A program made the translations under genes and the position numbers. From positions 248,001-312,000 of the forward strand of contig MU006242.1 of the NCBI GenBank assembly GCA_010093685.1: a stretch of 64,000 bases of DNA, written 5' to 3'. Below the pieces are notes generated by a model. It made no database searches. It worked only from the letters and a program-made list of their open reading frames with translations, and was not told the origin of the DNA. The DNA is from Ophiobolus disseminans. Taxonomy: Eukaryota; Ascomycota; Dothideomycetes; Pleosporales; Phaeosphaeriaceae. This document shows positions 47,409 to 59,573 of this stretch, piece after piece (within the stretch, counting starts at the first letter, position 1; the number at the start of each line of letters is the position of its first letter).

Positions 47409-48028
47409 CTAGACACTGTCTGAGCCTCTGGGCCGATTGGGTTCATAGTGTGTCTTGACGTCGCCCGCTTCTTGTCGTGAAGCCTTTCTCAAATCGACGT
47501 TGGGAAACTTATCGAGTTGCATCTCGAGCATTCTGAAAGTCTCCGCATATGCTTTAGAAGGTACAGCTTCTGGATCGACGACAAGTGAAGCAGCGTCCAT
47601 TGCGACTGGTCTGGGAACGCCGAGATCTCTTCTGTCCTCTACGAAGTAGTCCTCCTCTTTCATGACATTATGGTTGTGGGGGGCTTCTTGTGTGCCATCA
47701 TGCGAAACTGAGGGTAGCGTGCGACGTTAGTGTATACCTCATGTACAGTTGGTATCTGGTTGCTGCGTACATTTTTCCGCCAAAATCTTGCGAAGTACCC
47801 TTTCTACTTGTTCATCGCTGGGACCTTTCCATTCTTGTCGCTCTTCTAACCAGATAATGCGGTCGTTTAAGGCTCGAAAGCATAGCTCTGTCCGGTGCAT
47901 AAATTCGTGGCTGTAGCGAGTTAGCTATCAGACCCAAACTCGATATGAGGGCCGAAGACGTACTACCAGGACGCAATCCGTTCGAAGGACTGGTTGATCT
48001 TTTGCAACTGGAAGCTCAAAGACATCAT
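47409..48028 (-). CDS. Hypothetical protein, 166 residues, three exons
   Basis: Exons 47967-48028, 47771-47910 and 47409-47707, introns 56 and 63 nt, all GT..AG with consistent phase. The product is hydrophilic: an N-terminal helical part (CHEFMHRTELCFRALNDRII then WLEERQEWKGPSDEQVERVL), followed by an acidic middle and a basic C-terminus rich in Arg/Asp. No signal peptide or membrane segment. The agreement of two introns with a continuous, charged helical sequence is the main evidence that this is a gene. I do not recognise the family. In simple ORF calling only its last exon and an out-of-frame shadow appear. Confidence 0.6.
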
Positions 48029-51000
48029 GAAGTTGATGATGATTGAAACGCAATAACAAGGGTTTGCGGAGGGAGGTAATTGAAGCAAGGGAAAGAGTTG
48101 CAGGACCGCTCTGCTGTAAGACGACTGAGTGAGATGCCACAGGCAAGGATGTATAAGTTATGCCTGATTTAGACGCGAGTGCGGAGGATAGCAAAGCCCC
48201 AGGTTAGCAACTTTCAGGATTCGCTTCTCGCAATTGGACGAGGCACTGCAGGATCTTCTAATAGGCGGCATAAACTCAGTTGGTTGGTTGATCATGAAAT
48301 GCATGGTTCTCACCCAATGAGCGTCCAGATGCAGTCGATTCTTGGGGCCAGCAAGGGCGACTGCGTCAGTCCTCCATCGTGCCCACTCGGGGCAGGCTTC
48401 GATTTGGTGGCTTGGATGTCATACGTGCAGAACCCGGACGGATCATTATACATGCGACATGAAGCTAAATTCGTGCATCGCCGAGGAGGCTCAGGCAACG
48501 CAGGGACATGAGGCCCGATACAAAAAGAAATAGCAACCACGCAGGATGCCGAGAGTATACGATAAGTGCGATACGGACTGACGATCTCATAATATATGAT
48601 CGGCGATGCTAGAGGAACGAGGTGCATTCCGCAGCAGGAAGGTTCCAGTGCTTCGCATCTCAATTCGAAAGTGAGGCAGCTGGAGAGGGCCACATGATAC
48701 CCAAACAGCTGCAGGATACGGAGCGAACGGACATGGAGCGGCTACGCGGAAGCGGCTAGATTTCCAAATAAGTAGCGGTGCATGCAGTGCGATGCGAGCT
48801 GGTGGTGGGAGAAATGTGTTGATGCAGCCTGAGTTCTAGCCCCAACACCCGAGAAGCCGGCCGGCTTTGTCAGCCAAGACCTATCAGAACGAGATTGCTA
48901 CCCACCCTAACTCGAGGACCTTTCCCCACACCGCCATGCGTTGCAACATCATCGTGGAGGCCGTTCGATCGCAGACGGAAGTATCACAGTTCGTAGTCGG
49001 CAGTTTCTTGCTAAGAAAGAGTCACGGGTTCGTTGTGCCGACCGACCAACAAGTTCTTTCCAGCGTCGCGTCTCAGGGAGAAGATCCTATACGTCGTACG
49101 CACTGCCACGCAAGGCCAGCTGATCGGTGAACTCCCTGCAACACCCGACAACGCCTACCGCCATTGGCCGCACGAACGCATGTTCCTGAGCGTTCGATGT
49201 ATGCGCCAACTCATGTAATGTACAAATCAGCACTACGGCACGTTGACCCACATAAACGAAGATGGGTGTCACGCAGAAATCAATGTATGAAGTACTTGGC
49301 AAAAGTTGCGATGACGAGGGCTGGCCGCATTAGCATGGACCGTTCCAGCTGCGGAGGCGCAGATGCAGACGTCGCGATACCAATTTACTCTCATCGTGAC
49401 ATTCCCATCTGGAGATGCCGCGTAGAAAATTGTCACGATTTTCTTGCACGTCAACCAATGCCAGTCTCCGAAGCCCAAATCCACGGATAATCGATTGGCA
49501 AACTCCCGCATCTCGGGACGCATGAACAGGAAGCGCCTTGCCACGACAACACGACCGTCCATATGGCGTCGTAACGGCTTTGTTGTTTCAAATCTGTCTT
49601 AGCCCATTCTTCGACTGGCATCCTGGTCAATATAGAAGCACATAAGCTCCAAAACAGATACACAACAGGACAACAGACTCTTGTTCATTGTACTGACGAT
49701 CGGCGTACCGTTGCGACGAGCTCGCGAAACAAGCCGTGCCATGTTCCGACCAGCCATTTGATGGCCATTCTTTCGCTCGCTTGCCCAGGTGGACCCGTAC
49801 ATACGCGATGGCTATGCTCGTTAGTGACACTACTACGACGCATCACTCGATCAAAGGCAACACGTCGAGCGCTCTGGACTTCTGAAGCTAGTGACGGTGA
49901 CATCTTGCCATGATCAAACACGTTGAAGCATATCTCGTGGAGGCATTGCCAACGAACCCCACAGTTAAGAAGTGTTGAAAAGAGCACGCGTTTGAGACAA
50001 CAAACATCTCCTTCAAAACTGAACGAGTACCTCTAAGATCTCTATGATAACAGCAAACTACAACCTCTTGGAGGTGACCGCAGAGTCTGCCAGAATCATT
50101 CCGCGGAAGCATGAAAGCATTCCGAATACTTGCCAGGCGTGGGATGCAAGAACTCCAAATGACTCGCGCTAAGGCCTAGGTCGTTCACTACGCCCATGCG
50201 CGGCACGGCTGGACACGATGGGTAGAGTAGCCGCTATCACACGCATACAAATCAACGTAGCCCACAAGTGGCCTGATGTCGAAGGTCTGCAATTATGGAA
50301 ATACCGCGAGCCTGGCTCGCCTCCACTCACATTACATACATGACGACTGCAGGCCCTCGCCCGCCGCACGCGAAACTTCCTCGACGATCACCTTACTCGT
50401 TTATGCTCTACTGCGAAAATGTGGTTAGGCTGCTGCTGTTAAAAAAATCAACCCTTCCATATACCTTTGTCCAGGCTCGTCTTGGCTCCTCGAAAGTGCT
50501 AGGTTATTCAGGTACGGATGCAAAGCTTTGAGTTGTCAGGATACGCATTCTCAAGAAGAACAGGAAGGATACTCTCGATTGCTACCGCCCTTGAGGTACG
50601 TAGCTACACCACTGTTCATTCACCCCCATGCAACTCCTATGTTCCCTTGGATGACAGTCGCCGATATTTTCAAGCCATTCCGGATACAGAATGTACTGAC
50701 TGCACCATTGTACCACACCGTTCAAGTGCTAAGTCTAGTTCAACTTTCTATTCGACAGACATCCGCGCTTTGTGAAAACCACTCCCTCGGGTGCATCGAA
50801 CGACAATCAAAGGTTCTTCCGTCGGCAGTGGTGCCACTTCCTTGAAATGTGGGGGTCTAACCACTCCACCGTCCAAGCTTGCTGGATTGTAAGAGACCTG
50901 GGTCAACGGTTTAGCGACGGCTCTTGCCGAGATAGCATGCATTTCAACCGCATCCTAGCCAGATTCGCGTCTAATTACCGTACTTAAGGAACATGCCGTA

Positions 51001-51649
51001 TGCAATTCACCCAATTCTCCTCTAAAAGAGTGGGGCTATCTCTTACAACAGTGCGGGAGCAACTTCGCAATTTCACTCTCGCTCCCTAGAAGACTTGACT
51101 CAATCACTGATTCCCTGTTCAAGACCGGAGAGACGTTACCGCATGGCCATTATGAGACCACTAGCTACATCTACCGAAAAGCTCCGAAAGGATTCGGCAG
51201 ACGAGTCAGCACAAATCGAAATAGGTAAACGTTGACCGAGTATCTTCACACCCCAAATATCGGTTCTCAATGGAAAGCCATCGGACATAAGCTGTGCCTG
51301 CAAGCGAGAGCGCGACAGACATATGTGATCCGTGCGATCAGCCTTGTGGACTTATTGCCGTGCTTTCTGCTTTCCCTATGCGTTGTTGGGTGCATAGGAT
51401 CGACCGATGAACGGTGATTCCGACCGCAATAGGGTAACACGACTGGAGAGCGTGCAAAACACTCTCACCGCCTCTCCAGCTTCCAGGACATCACGCAGAG
51501 ACGCTAAGGTATGAAGGTGGTCGTCAAAAATCATAGACAAATTGGTTGGTGTCAAAGCTGGCCAACTATATACGAAAGAAGCGAAGTGAAGAAGTGAAAA
51601 GGTATGTAGAAGTCAGAAAGGGCCCTCTCTGCAGCTTCGCATGAAGCAC
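48029..51649. other. Long gene-poor interval
   Basis: 3.6 kb with only short frames on both strands and no recognisable domain, tRNA, transposon end or repeat. It is flanked by the orphan gene promoter on the left and the 3' flank of the pectin lyase gene on the right. Confidence 0.5.
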
Positions 51650-53353
51650 CTACTTGAACAACTCTATAGCATCCAAGATGATGTTGGGGCCAAGGAACCC
51701 ATCACCAGAACTACCACTAATACAGCTGACAATGATCGAGTTGGTCCCACTGACAAGCTTGCCGGCGGGAATAGCAAAGTCATACACCTCACCAAAGCCC
51801 CTATAAGCGCCGCGCGTAAGTCCACGTGAATCAATTTTCGTCGGGGCGGCGGGAGCCGCAGGCGCGTACCCGTTTACTGTAACCGCCGGTCGGCATCCCG
51901 CGAATGAGAGCGTAGTGCCAACGCGCAGCGTGGCAGCTGCGGTGTGGGTACCCGTAAATTTGATGGTGAGCGGGTTTTTCTCCTTTACAATTGCCATTGG
52001 GATGTCATCGAGACTGCTCGATCCAACCGTGTACGTCAAGGGGCCCCATGAAGACATGCGCGAATCAGTGGGGTGCATACGAAGCTGCTTATCTGCATTT
52101 CTGAACCCCTTGGGTTGGCCATCCCATTCACCGATGCGCCAGAGCGATGTCTTCGTCTCGACGTCTGCAGCGATGTTGGCGGTCGTGGCTTTTCCGGCGC
52201 TGACTGTGACACTGGCGGCCTTGACTTTGAATTCGCCGCGGTAGAGAACTTGAGTGTATGTGCCGGGCTTCATGGCAGGTGATGTGAATTTACCCGCGCT
52301 GTCAGCATAAGCCCAGTATTGGGCGGCGTCGTTGTGCCAGTGCAGGACGCGCTGGAAGCTGGTGGAGACGCCGGTGGCTGTTCCAGCTACGGTACCACGG
52401 GCTGACGGCGCAACATATCCAGTTATCTGGAGATCCTTGAAAAACGTTGTGTCCAGGCCGGATCCACCGACAGGAATTCCAGAGCGTGTGAACGCCAACG
52501 CATAAGGGCCGTGCAGACCCATGCGGAACTTCTCTGTTTGGACGTGGCCTGAGTTCATGTAAAAGGTGAGGGAGGTGTAGGGGCCGTTGTTATTGGTGTT
52601 AATATCTCGGAAGAAGGGTCCGCCAGATGAGCCCTCGTACGAGTAGGAGTTCATAAGCATGCATGCATGGGTGGCATCGCTGCCAACACAGTGCTATTAC
52701 TCGTCAGTACATCTTATCTTCCATTGTTGGGTGCTGAGGATTTACGTACAACTGTATCGTCGATGAAGCGCTCGCTCGAGTAGAACTTGGACCGGGTTTG
52801 TCCGTTGACGACAAAGACATCTTCCCCTTCGACTATCGAAGTAGACTTGCCAGTGGTCGACACCACGCCGAAGGGATATTCATTTGGTAGCAACACGTTG
52901 TTCAAACGAGCAAGGAAGCGCAACTCGCCGACAGCAGGTTCGGCGGTTGTGTGGGTGGCCATGTAGATGGTGGGGTCTCCATTCTTTATGACCATGTAAT
53001 GGGTCAAGGTAGAAGTGGTGCACGTAACCTTGATATATGTGCTGCTAATTGTCTCATACTTCACAGTCGCTGTTCCCAAGCCAGAGGAGATGTGAGTGCC
53101 AGTTGAAGCGTACTGGAGCTCTTCGCCACGGTATTTGATAGACTTGATGTCGCAGCTCTTAGCATTGACAGTAAACACTAGGGCATTCGCTGAACCAGCA
53201 TCGACGGTAATAATGTCTCCGCTTTGAGTTGCACCAAAAGCTGCTCCATGGATTAGCAACACACTCACTGGAGGTATGTAATACGAAGCACTTACCTGCC
53301 CGGGCCGAAGAAGAGAAAGCGGCCGCAGCCAGAAGTATGCTCTTAGTGAACAT
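51650..53353 (-). CDS. Rhamnogalacturonan lyase, polysaccharide lyase family 4
   Basis: Secreted enzyme that cleaves the rhamnose-galacturonate backbone of pectin by beta-elimination. Exons 53296-53353, 52750-53240 and 51650-52693, introns 55 and 56 nt, 530 residues. MFTKSILLAAAAFSSSARA is the signal peptide, split from the mature start AFGATQSG by intron 1. Domain order is the family one: N-terminal beta-sandwich (to about 270), an FnIII-like segment (GTVAGTATG..VLYRGEFKV) and a C-terminal carbohydrate-binding-like jelly roll (SLWRIGEWDGQPKGF to IILDAIELF). Lys171 and His233 are the likely catalytic pair by position. It points to plant cell wall use. Confidence 0.94.
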
Positions 53354-54097
53354 GATGACTAGAAGCGAATCAACGAGTGACGGGAAGGATTAGCGATCAA
53401 AATGTAGCCTTCAGACAGTTCTTATGGCGAACGCACCCCTTACTACCTTACCCTGCGAAATCCTACTGATAAGCTCTAGTTCTCGCCTGGAAGCAACGGC
53501 GATATGGTGCTTGAAATGCTCGGCGCCATTTTTACCGAAACATATCTCATTTCCGCGACTCAAATCCTCCGAGAGTCACACTGGAAAATGTACGAGTCTA
53601 AGACATAAACAATCTTGGACAAAAGGCTTGTCGATACCTTGCCACAATAGCGGAGGCCTTACCCGAATCCCGCCTACTACATGCCTTTATGCCTAGATCT
53701 GATGCGCTTCCATGGAAGGATAAATCCGAAAGCTGGGTTTGCTAGTCAGGTAATGCACACGTGCCGCAGAATCTGGGGTACGTCAAACGTTAGTGGCGGA
53801 ACATATTGGCCCTAGAAAAGAAGCACTTTAGACGCCTTGGCAAGGCTGCAAGGGGTAAAAGCTTGTGGGGTAGCAGGATTCGCATCAGGTACTTGCATTG
53901 GACGGGACAATGGAAATGTTTCAATATGGATTCGAGGGGTATTGGACACTGATAAGGTGGGTGACGCGGATACAGGAAATTAAAGCAAACAAACCCCCAC
54001 CGACCGCAAAATTGAGAAGAAGCAGTCAGGACGCAGCATCTGAAGGCAGGCTTATGTTGTTGGAGCGATTTTTGGAGATCACACCAAAGTGTACCGC
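53354..54097. other. Intergenic region
   Basis: 744 bp: promoter of the pectin lyase gene and 3' flank of the aldolase-like gene. No gene seen; frames at 53424-53696 and 53790-54101 have no signature. Confidence 0.5.
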
Positions 54098-55166
54098 TCA
54101 ATCGTCACCTCCTGGACAATCGTTTTTGTAAAGCGGATTGACCTCGACTTCTCTTGCCCACAGCGCCCATGGCCTCGCGACCGTATCTTGCATCGCCTCG
54201 AATGTGTCTGCGCACTCTCGGTCGCTTAGATACTTAAGATCGCCTTCAGTCTTCGCCTTCGCAGACTTGATGCTGCCATCGCCTTGAACATTGACTTTTC
54301 CTTCAATGGATGAACCAAAATGGGCATTGTGGATTGCCAGGGCGGCAGTCTGTGTCTTGGCAGCCTCTTTGGTATATATTGCTTGATACACAGCTTCTTC
54401 GATGCCACGAGCGATGGTGGTGAAGCCGTGACCTTGCAGGAGGACGACTGCGTGATCTGGCTCGAGAGGTTGCTCTCCTTGCGAGCCACCAACCTGCGAA
54501 GGTAAGGCTGATCGGACCTTGGAGAATATGAAGCCTGCACTTGTTGCTGGTTTGAAAGTTGCAGCTAGAGATGCGCCAAGGGTCGTGTTGCGGACCAGAA
54601 AGTCGTGCTTGCTGCCAGTGGGGTAGTGGCCAGATGCGTCCCAGACAGGTACATCTTTGCCTATGCGCAACGTCTGTCAGTGCTGCGTATGTATCTGGAC
54701 GGCATACATACCAAGGAAGCCTGCCATGTGTATTGTACTCCTCAATGGCACGCCGCTAACACAGTACGGCAGGACGTCGCTTGCATGACTATGCACCACA
54801 CTATTCACACTTGGGAACCTGATTTCGCTGTTAGAGCAGCATTTTTAATGACGGCTTTGTCAAACAAGACCTCTTGTATATTTCGCTATGGATATGCCTC
54901 TCCAGATATCCAGGCTTGACGTTCTTCTCGACCGCTTCCGCAGAGTCTACGTGGTATTCGACGAGGTCGTCAGACGAGCTGACTAGCGCTGGCGGCATGT
55001 TGCATGGCATCCAAAATGTTGCGTGGTTGTCTGGACTACGAACGGAAATGTGCCCATACGCGTCGAAGATGCCATTGTGGTGGAGGATGTGGCAGGCGGT
55101 GACCAGACCGCTGAAGAGGTCTTCAAGGCCGACCTTTTCACGTTGGGGGAAGTATCCTGTGGACAT
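54098..55166 (-). CDS. Class II aldolase/adducin-family protein
   Basis: Cytosolic metal-dependent aldolase or a non-catalytic relative. Exons 54871-55166, 54712-54818 and 54098-54660 with introns of 52 and 51 nt give 321 residues. The acceptor of intron 1 is placed at 54819 so that YKRFPSVNSVVHSHASDVL is restored. Zinc ligands are visible as His108 and His110 (VVHSHAS) and His212 (LLQGHGFTT). Other family marks are GHISVR near 38 and LRSTIHMAGFLG near 125. No signal peptide. Similar fungal proteins have been annotated as Mug14-like; the substrate is unknown. Confidence 0.88.
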
Positions 55167-55905
55167 TGTGAGGCTCGAGTTTTGATAGAAGCATGGTAAG
55201 TTGCCTCAGTAGTATGTATGTTAGTGTTCCTGCTCAATGACGTGCATGCACTTCGCGGGGAAGAAACGACAAGCGGCTAGCGGAGATGGCTCGGATCTGA
55301 TCTATAGGCTCCTTCACTAACCCAAAATCCTCCAAGAACATCCCAATTGCAGGTTTTTGAAATCGACTTATGACGTTGTGATTCCCAAGAATACACTCAA
55401 AGTAATAAAAAACCTGTTTCAATGCCTATCGAAGACGGCTCACCTTCTCCAGCTAGCGATTGGCGCATCAAAGTAGCAGGTATTCCAGCCTGGAGTGCCT
55501 TGAATCGTTCTGATCGTGCCGAAATGAAAGCAAAATGTATTGAGGATATCCAGGCTGTTTTGAGAGCTAAGACTTTGGCTAGATGGGTGCAATTGAAGTA
55601 ATAGACTGGTTGTGGTAAATCTCGCGTAATCTAAGTTTTATTCGCTGTACTTTGCATCGATGTGAGAATATACAGGTGTCTCTTATTAAATTTACGTGTT
55701 CGATGGCACTCACCTTCACTTGTGAGGGCCGGCCTTCACCGATCATCTTCCGCGATCATACCAGTCTCTCACTATGCCCGTCAGATGACTGGCCACTATA
55801 CTCAAATATTACTTGCTACTTCTCGTCGACTTAGGCTCGTGATCCATCTTTTAGCTACTTATTGCAGCGTGGCCGAAACCGAGAAAAGCAATACACACAA
55901 CCAGC
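55167..55905. other. Intergenic region with one small open frame
   Basis: Divergent space between the aldolase-like gene and the orphan gene at 55906. It contains the 59-codon frame listed separately. The remainder is AT-rich and shows nothing further. Confidence 0.45.
55422..55601 (+). CDS. Possible small protein, 59 residues
   Basis: An uninterrupted frame from a well-placed ATG to TAA, below usual length cut-offs. The sequence looks helical and soluble: MPIEDGSPSPASDW, then IKVAGIPAWSALNRSDRAEM, ending in KTLARWVQLK. A short acidic/serine head followed by regular helix-forming sequence with buried Ile/Leu/Trp is not what random AT-rich DNA gives. No family recognised. It might also be the remnant of a larger gene. 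Confidence 0.35.
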   Translation: MPIEDGSPSPASDWRIKVAGIPAWSALNRSDRAEMKAKCIEDIQAVLRAKTLARWVQLK

Positions 55906-57049
55906 ATGTACGAACTCATATCCAACCCAGGCGTCCAGTTCTACGTCCTTCGGCTTTCAGGAACACTCAGCTACACGTTCTCGATCGGAAATAAAGCACC
56001 AAGGAATTTTGAGCTATCCAATGCGGACTTCGATCCGACCGTACCGCAAGCAAAAGAGATGGAGGCAGTGAGCCACCCAGGCATTGAGGCGAGTGCAGTG
56101 GGCCTTCAACTCAGGATCGTGAAGAACGACGGGATCCTGGATCTGCATTACGAAGGCAGGCACGGAAGCACCGCATCCCGGAAGTTCCAAGGACTGAAAG
56201 AGATCGGCAAAGGAGCTGGGATGGACGCATCGGCGGGCACCCAGACTTGCATTGCTACCCTCGTGGTCAAGGACATGTAAATAACGCCTAAGCCCTTGAT
56301 TGATGCGAAATCTGAGGCATTCGTACGCTCGAAGGGTGCTAAGATTGTGGCCATGACCTGCAAAGCTGCTGATGGGACTATGTGGAACGTCAGCACTGGT
56401 GGTGTGGCAAAGCGCGCAAAAGGTAGTCAAGAAGCCATCGTGATCATCGGAGTTTGCTGATAAAATAAAGGGGATGAGGAAGATGAGCCGACCAAAGAAG
56501 TAAACACAACCGAGACCAAGTCTATTGGTGAACGGCTATCTACTCGCAAGCGATCAAGGTTCGATATCCCATTAGCGACGACGGACACACTTCCACGGTT
56601 TCTCTCTCTACAAGGCAAAGAGCGTGCCGTTGGGGTGGTGGGTGTGTATTTCACAGAGGGCACACTATACGTGAATCGAGAACAGCGTATAACTAGATTT
56701 GGACCCAATGTTCCTCACTTGATCGGTACCGAGCTCCAGGAAGCTCCCTCGTGTAAGCAACCATCAAACTTATGGTCGTTTCTCAGATAACTAAAACCAT
56801 TTTCTAGCCATCGTACAACGGACCGGGCAGGAGCTGCACATCGAGCGAAACGGCACCCCTATGTTTATATTTCACTACCCGGCACACTCTCCAGCCACTG
56901 GCAACAATACGAGGTCGGGACCACCCACACACCTTGTGGAGATCGACATCTTCGTCGTTGAATTGAGAAAGTGTCTTCTTCCTTCTTCACAGACCCAGAA
57001 AAACGTCATCGCCACTGCAGAGTATAAAAGCATCGACGACATTACATAG
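55906..57049 (+). CDS. Hypothetical protein, multi-exon, one splice site uncertain
   Basis: Proposed exons 55906-56265, 56317-56422, 56471-56752 and 56808-57049, 329 residues. Exons 3 and 4 are well supported: a KEVNTTETKS.. frame runs to TCG T, a standard intron (GTAAGC..CTAG) follows, and the frame continues to TAG at 57047-57049. The first block (from MYELISNPGVQFYVLRL) and the second (AFVRSKGAKIVAMTCKAADG) are in the same frame but separated by TAA at 56278-56280. A 51-nt intron with weak donor GTCAAG (56266-56316) would remove it. Otherwise the gene is truncated or a pseudogene. Basic, no signal peptide, family unknown. Confidence 0.5.
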
Positions 57050-57390
57050 AGTTGAAGCGTAAGAGTAGCAGTGGTCAACTATCATTTTGACACGACGTGG
57101 AGTGGATGAAGATCAAGGGTAGAGAAAGGAATAGGAGAGAGGAGCTTGAACAGGCGACTTCACTCACGTAAGATCTGATACCAATTCTCGAATATGGGAG
57201 CAGGGACAAGTCATGGGACAGACTTCCGGGAAAGAAACTACGAATTTTGGAATGCTCTGTCAAACTTTTACGACTTCACCGAGCAGGTATTTTGGGATTG
57301 AATGATATATGGCATAAAGAACTCGAAGTAAGGACTTCTCAACCTATACTTTAAAAGTGAATTAAACGTTTACAAGAAGGAAAAAGCCTA
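57050..57390. other. Convergent 3' region
   Basis: 341 bp between the stop codons of two convergent genes; AT-rich, nothing seen. Confidence 0.5.
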
Positions 57391-58241
57391 CTATACAGGG
57401 CGCGAAAAGAAACGAACAACTTTCAGCATATCTTCGTCTCCCGAATCCAGCACGATGGCTGTTTCCCAAGGCACGATTCTTAACGATATTAGGTGGTCCA
57501 TGATATGTGACGTTTGGCCTTTTGTGTCGAGTAGAACGTTTGGCTTCATAGTCAAGTCGATTACAGTTTCTCCGGGTAAGCGTATGCGGAGTTCTTCGAT
57601 TCTTGACGTCCTGCGGGTGCCCGCGGTTTTCGTATACGGATTCGAAGTTGCCATACTTGAAGCTTTCAGCGCCCCAAGCTTTCCGTCTTGCTTCAACCCA
57701 TCTCCACGTCACCATTTGTATGCCTATCCGCATGCTGTTCATCTCCATCTCTTTCGTCTTCGCCCATCCGCTCGTCCTCGCCATCTCCTTCATCCTCGCT
57801 ATCTTCATCGACCATCTTCCTTTCGACCTGGCATTTCCTCGCGTAACATCCCTTCTCCCTCCCGTCTCCTTTCCCGCCAATTCCAATGCCCGTGAACAAG
57901 CCCTTCACAGTCTCCTCGATGATCTTATCGACATCAACTTTGAATTGGCCGCCGTCTACCTGTCCGCCATCATAGATAATCTTTTTGGCTCTTGCATTGG
58001 CATTCTTCTTGCTGCTGTGCACGGAATCGATACGGAAAGAGCCCTTGCTGAGATCAAAGTCCAGGGACGTGGGGTACCGAATATCCGTAACGATGTACAC
58101 GATAGCCGGCGCTCCAGAACTAGGGAGAGAATACGAAGCCGTAGGAAGGGACTCGAGGCTCGACTGCGCTGAATGAGTGCGCGGGGTTGGCGTGAGGTTT
58201 GCGTCTTCGCGAGCCGTATCGGCTGCTGTGGGCAGTGACAT
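57391..58241 (-). CDS. Hypothetical acidic protein
   Basis: Exons 57713-58241 and 57391-57662 with a 50-nt intron (GTGACG..GAAAG) give 266 residues. The start MSLPTAADTAREDAN is preferred to the longer frame because what precedes it is Cys/Phe-rich leader-like sequence. A short beta-rich core (IVYIVTDIRYPTSLDFDLSK) and a glycine patch (FTGIGIGGKGDGREKG) lead to a long Asp/Glu run (DEDSEDEGDGEDERMGEDE). The second exon (ELRIRLPGETVIDLTMKPNV) is again regular and coding-like. Without splicing exon 1 ends in a stop ten codons on, so an alternative is a 257-residue or shorter single-exon form. Family unknown; nuclear location possible. Confidence 0.5.
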
Positions 58242-58961
58242 TGCTTTTGCGCCACCGCGGACTGGCGAACGGTGCCCAACGTCTAGCAACGAGGATGGCC
58301 AGAGGAAAGCGCGCGCGAAATTAACGAATCGAGAGAGCGTATCGCAAACGCAAAAAGAGAAATTGACGCTCAATGAGGGGTTTGCACAGCGTGTAGCATA
58401 CCCCGTGGCGCAAAACTGCACGAACCGTCGACCATGAAAGTGCGCGCGCAAAGGAGAAAAAGGCAATAATGGCTTCCGTGTCTAGAACATGGCCGTGTTC
58501 GTAAGCTCCGACGCACCGATGGCTCCGCGGAGTGCCATCGTGGTTTCCATTTCTTGCTTTGGCTGCGAAATGTTGTTTCTTTAGGCATAGGCTTCGCTGC
58601 TTCTGACTGGCTCCGGGGCAGTCTTGCGGCAAGTGGGAAGTGAGGATGGACCCTGGCGCAGCGTAGCACCAACAACACATCTGGGTTACGCAGACATTCG
58701 CCACCTGCAACTTCACAAGCACATGCCGGCAGCGTGGGTTGCCTCCATAGTACAAACACCCATGCAATAGGACGATGCCATGGAAAATGATGTCAAATAC
58801 ATGCCACGCTAAATCGTCACGCTAAAATGGCGAACCATTTCCACGCGATCCCAGCGATCCAAGATCTATGGCTCATACGGCGGGACGATCGATCCTCCTG
58901 CATATCGGACATGGTTCTGCACCACGATTGGCATTTTTGAGACTGGGAAATTGAGATTGAG
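58242..58961. other. Intergenic region
   Basis: 720 bp upstream of the acidic protein gene. Several overlapping minus-strand frames without signatures; no gene called. Confidence 0.45.
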
Positions 58962-59417
58962 TCATGGGTTGAAGTGGAAATTCGATGATAAATTAATCAT
59001 GATCTGAGTCCACTGCGGCATGATGCGTCGGATCGACACTATGTTCGGCAACGAATCAGGCGTGATTTTCACATCTGAGAGTGATGGTGAGAATACCTTG
59101 GAGATGCTCGTGTATTGACGCCAGAGAGGCATGCGCCTGTTTTCTAAAGTCGAGCTATATGTCACCCAGCTTTTGATAGATTCGTTAGTGAATACCAACC
59201 TGATCCTCCAAGGTGCATGTCCTCTGATAATCAGCTTGATAGTTGGGGTGCAAGCAACTTTCGACAAAGGCAAAGGGGTAGCTGAAATTTGAGAAAGCAA
59301 TGGTCTATTGTCGATGCGCTTGTGATGCTAAGTACCTGAAGACGCGGACACCAACCGCAAACGCAGTATACTACAAGTACAGGACCGCAAAATGCGCCTA
59401 AGCACACCAAGTACCAT
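58962..59417 (-). CDS. Doubtful small hypothetical gene
   Basis: Model: exon 1 59336-59417 and exon 2 58962-59281 joined by a 54-nt intron (GTACTT..TTTCAG), 133 residues. The N-terminus is basic and Leu/Arg-rich (MVLGVLRRILRSCTCSILRL), like a mitochondrial targeting sequence; the rest is hydrophilic and ends in a stop after SSNFHFNP. A further 45-nt in-frame stretch with a CACTAAC branch-like motif could also be an intron. There is no family match and the donor is weak. Confidence 0.25.
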
Positions 59418-59573
59418 TGAAACGCCGATAGACGAGATGAAAGCTGCATGAAATAGCCGACTAGATCAGAGAATTTGGCCAGAGTAATCCAAAGCCGTCC
59501 AAGTGTGTGTGTGCGCGGATTTCAAGTCTGAAACCTGCTACATGGCCGCCTGCAAAGGCAGCACAAGAACTAA

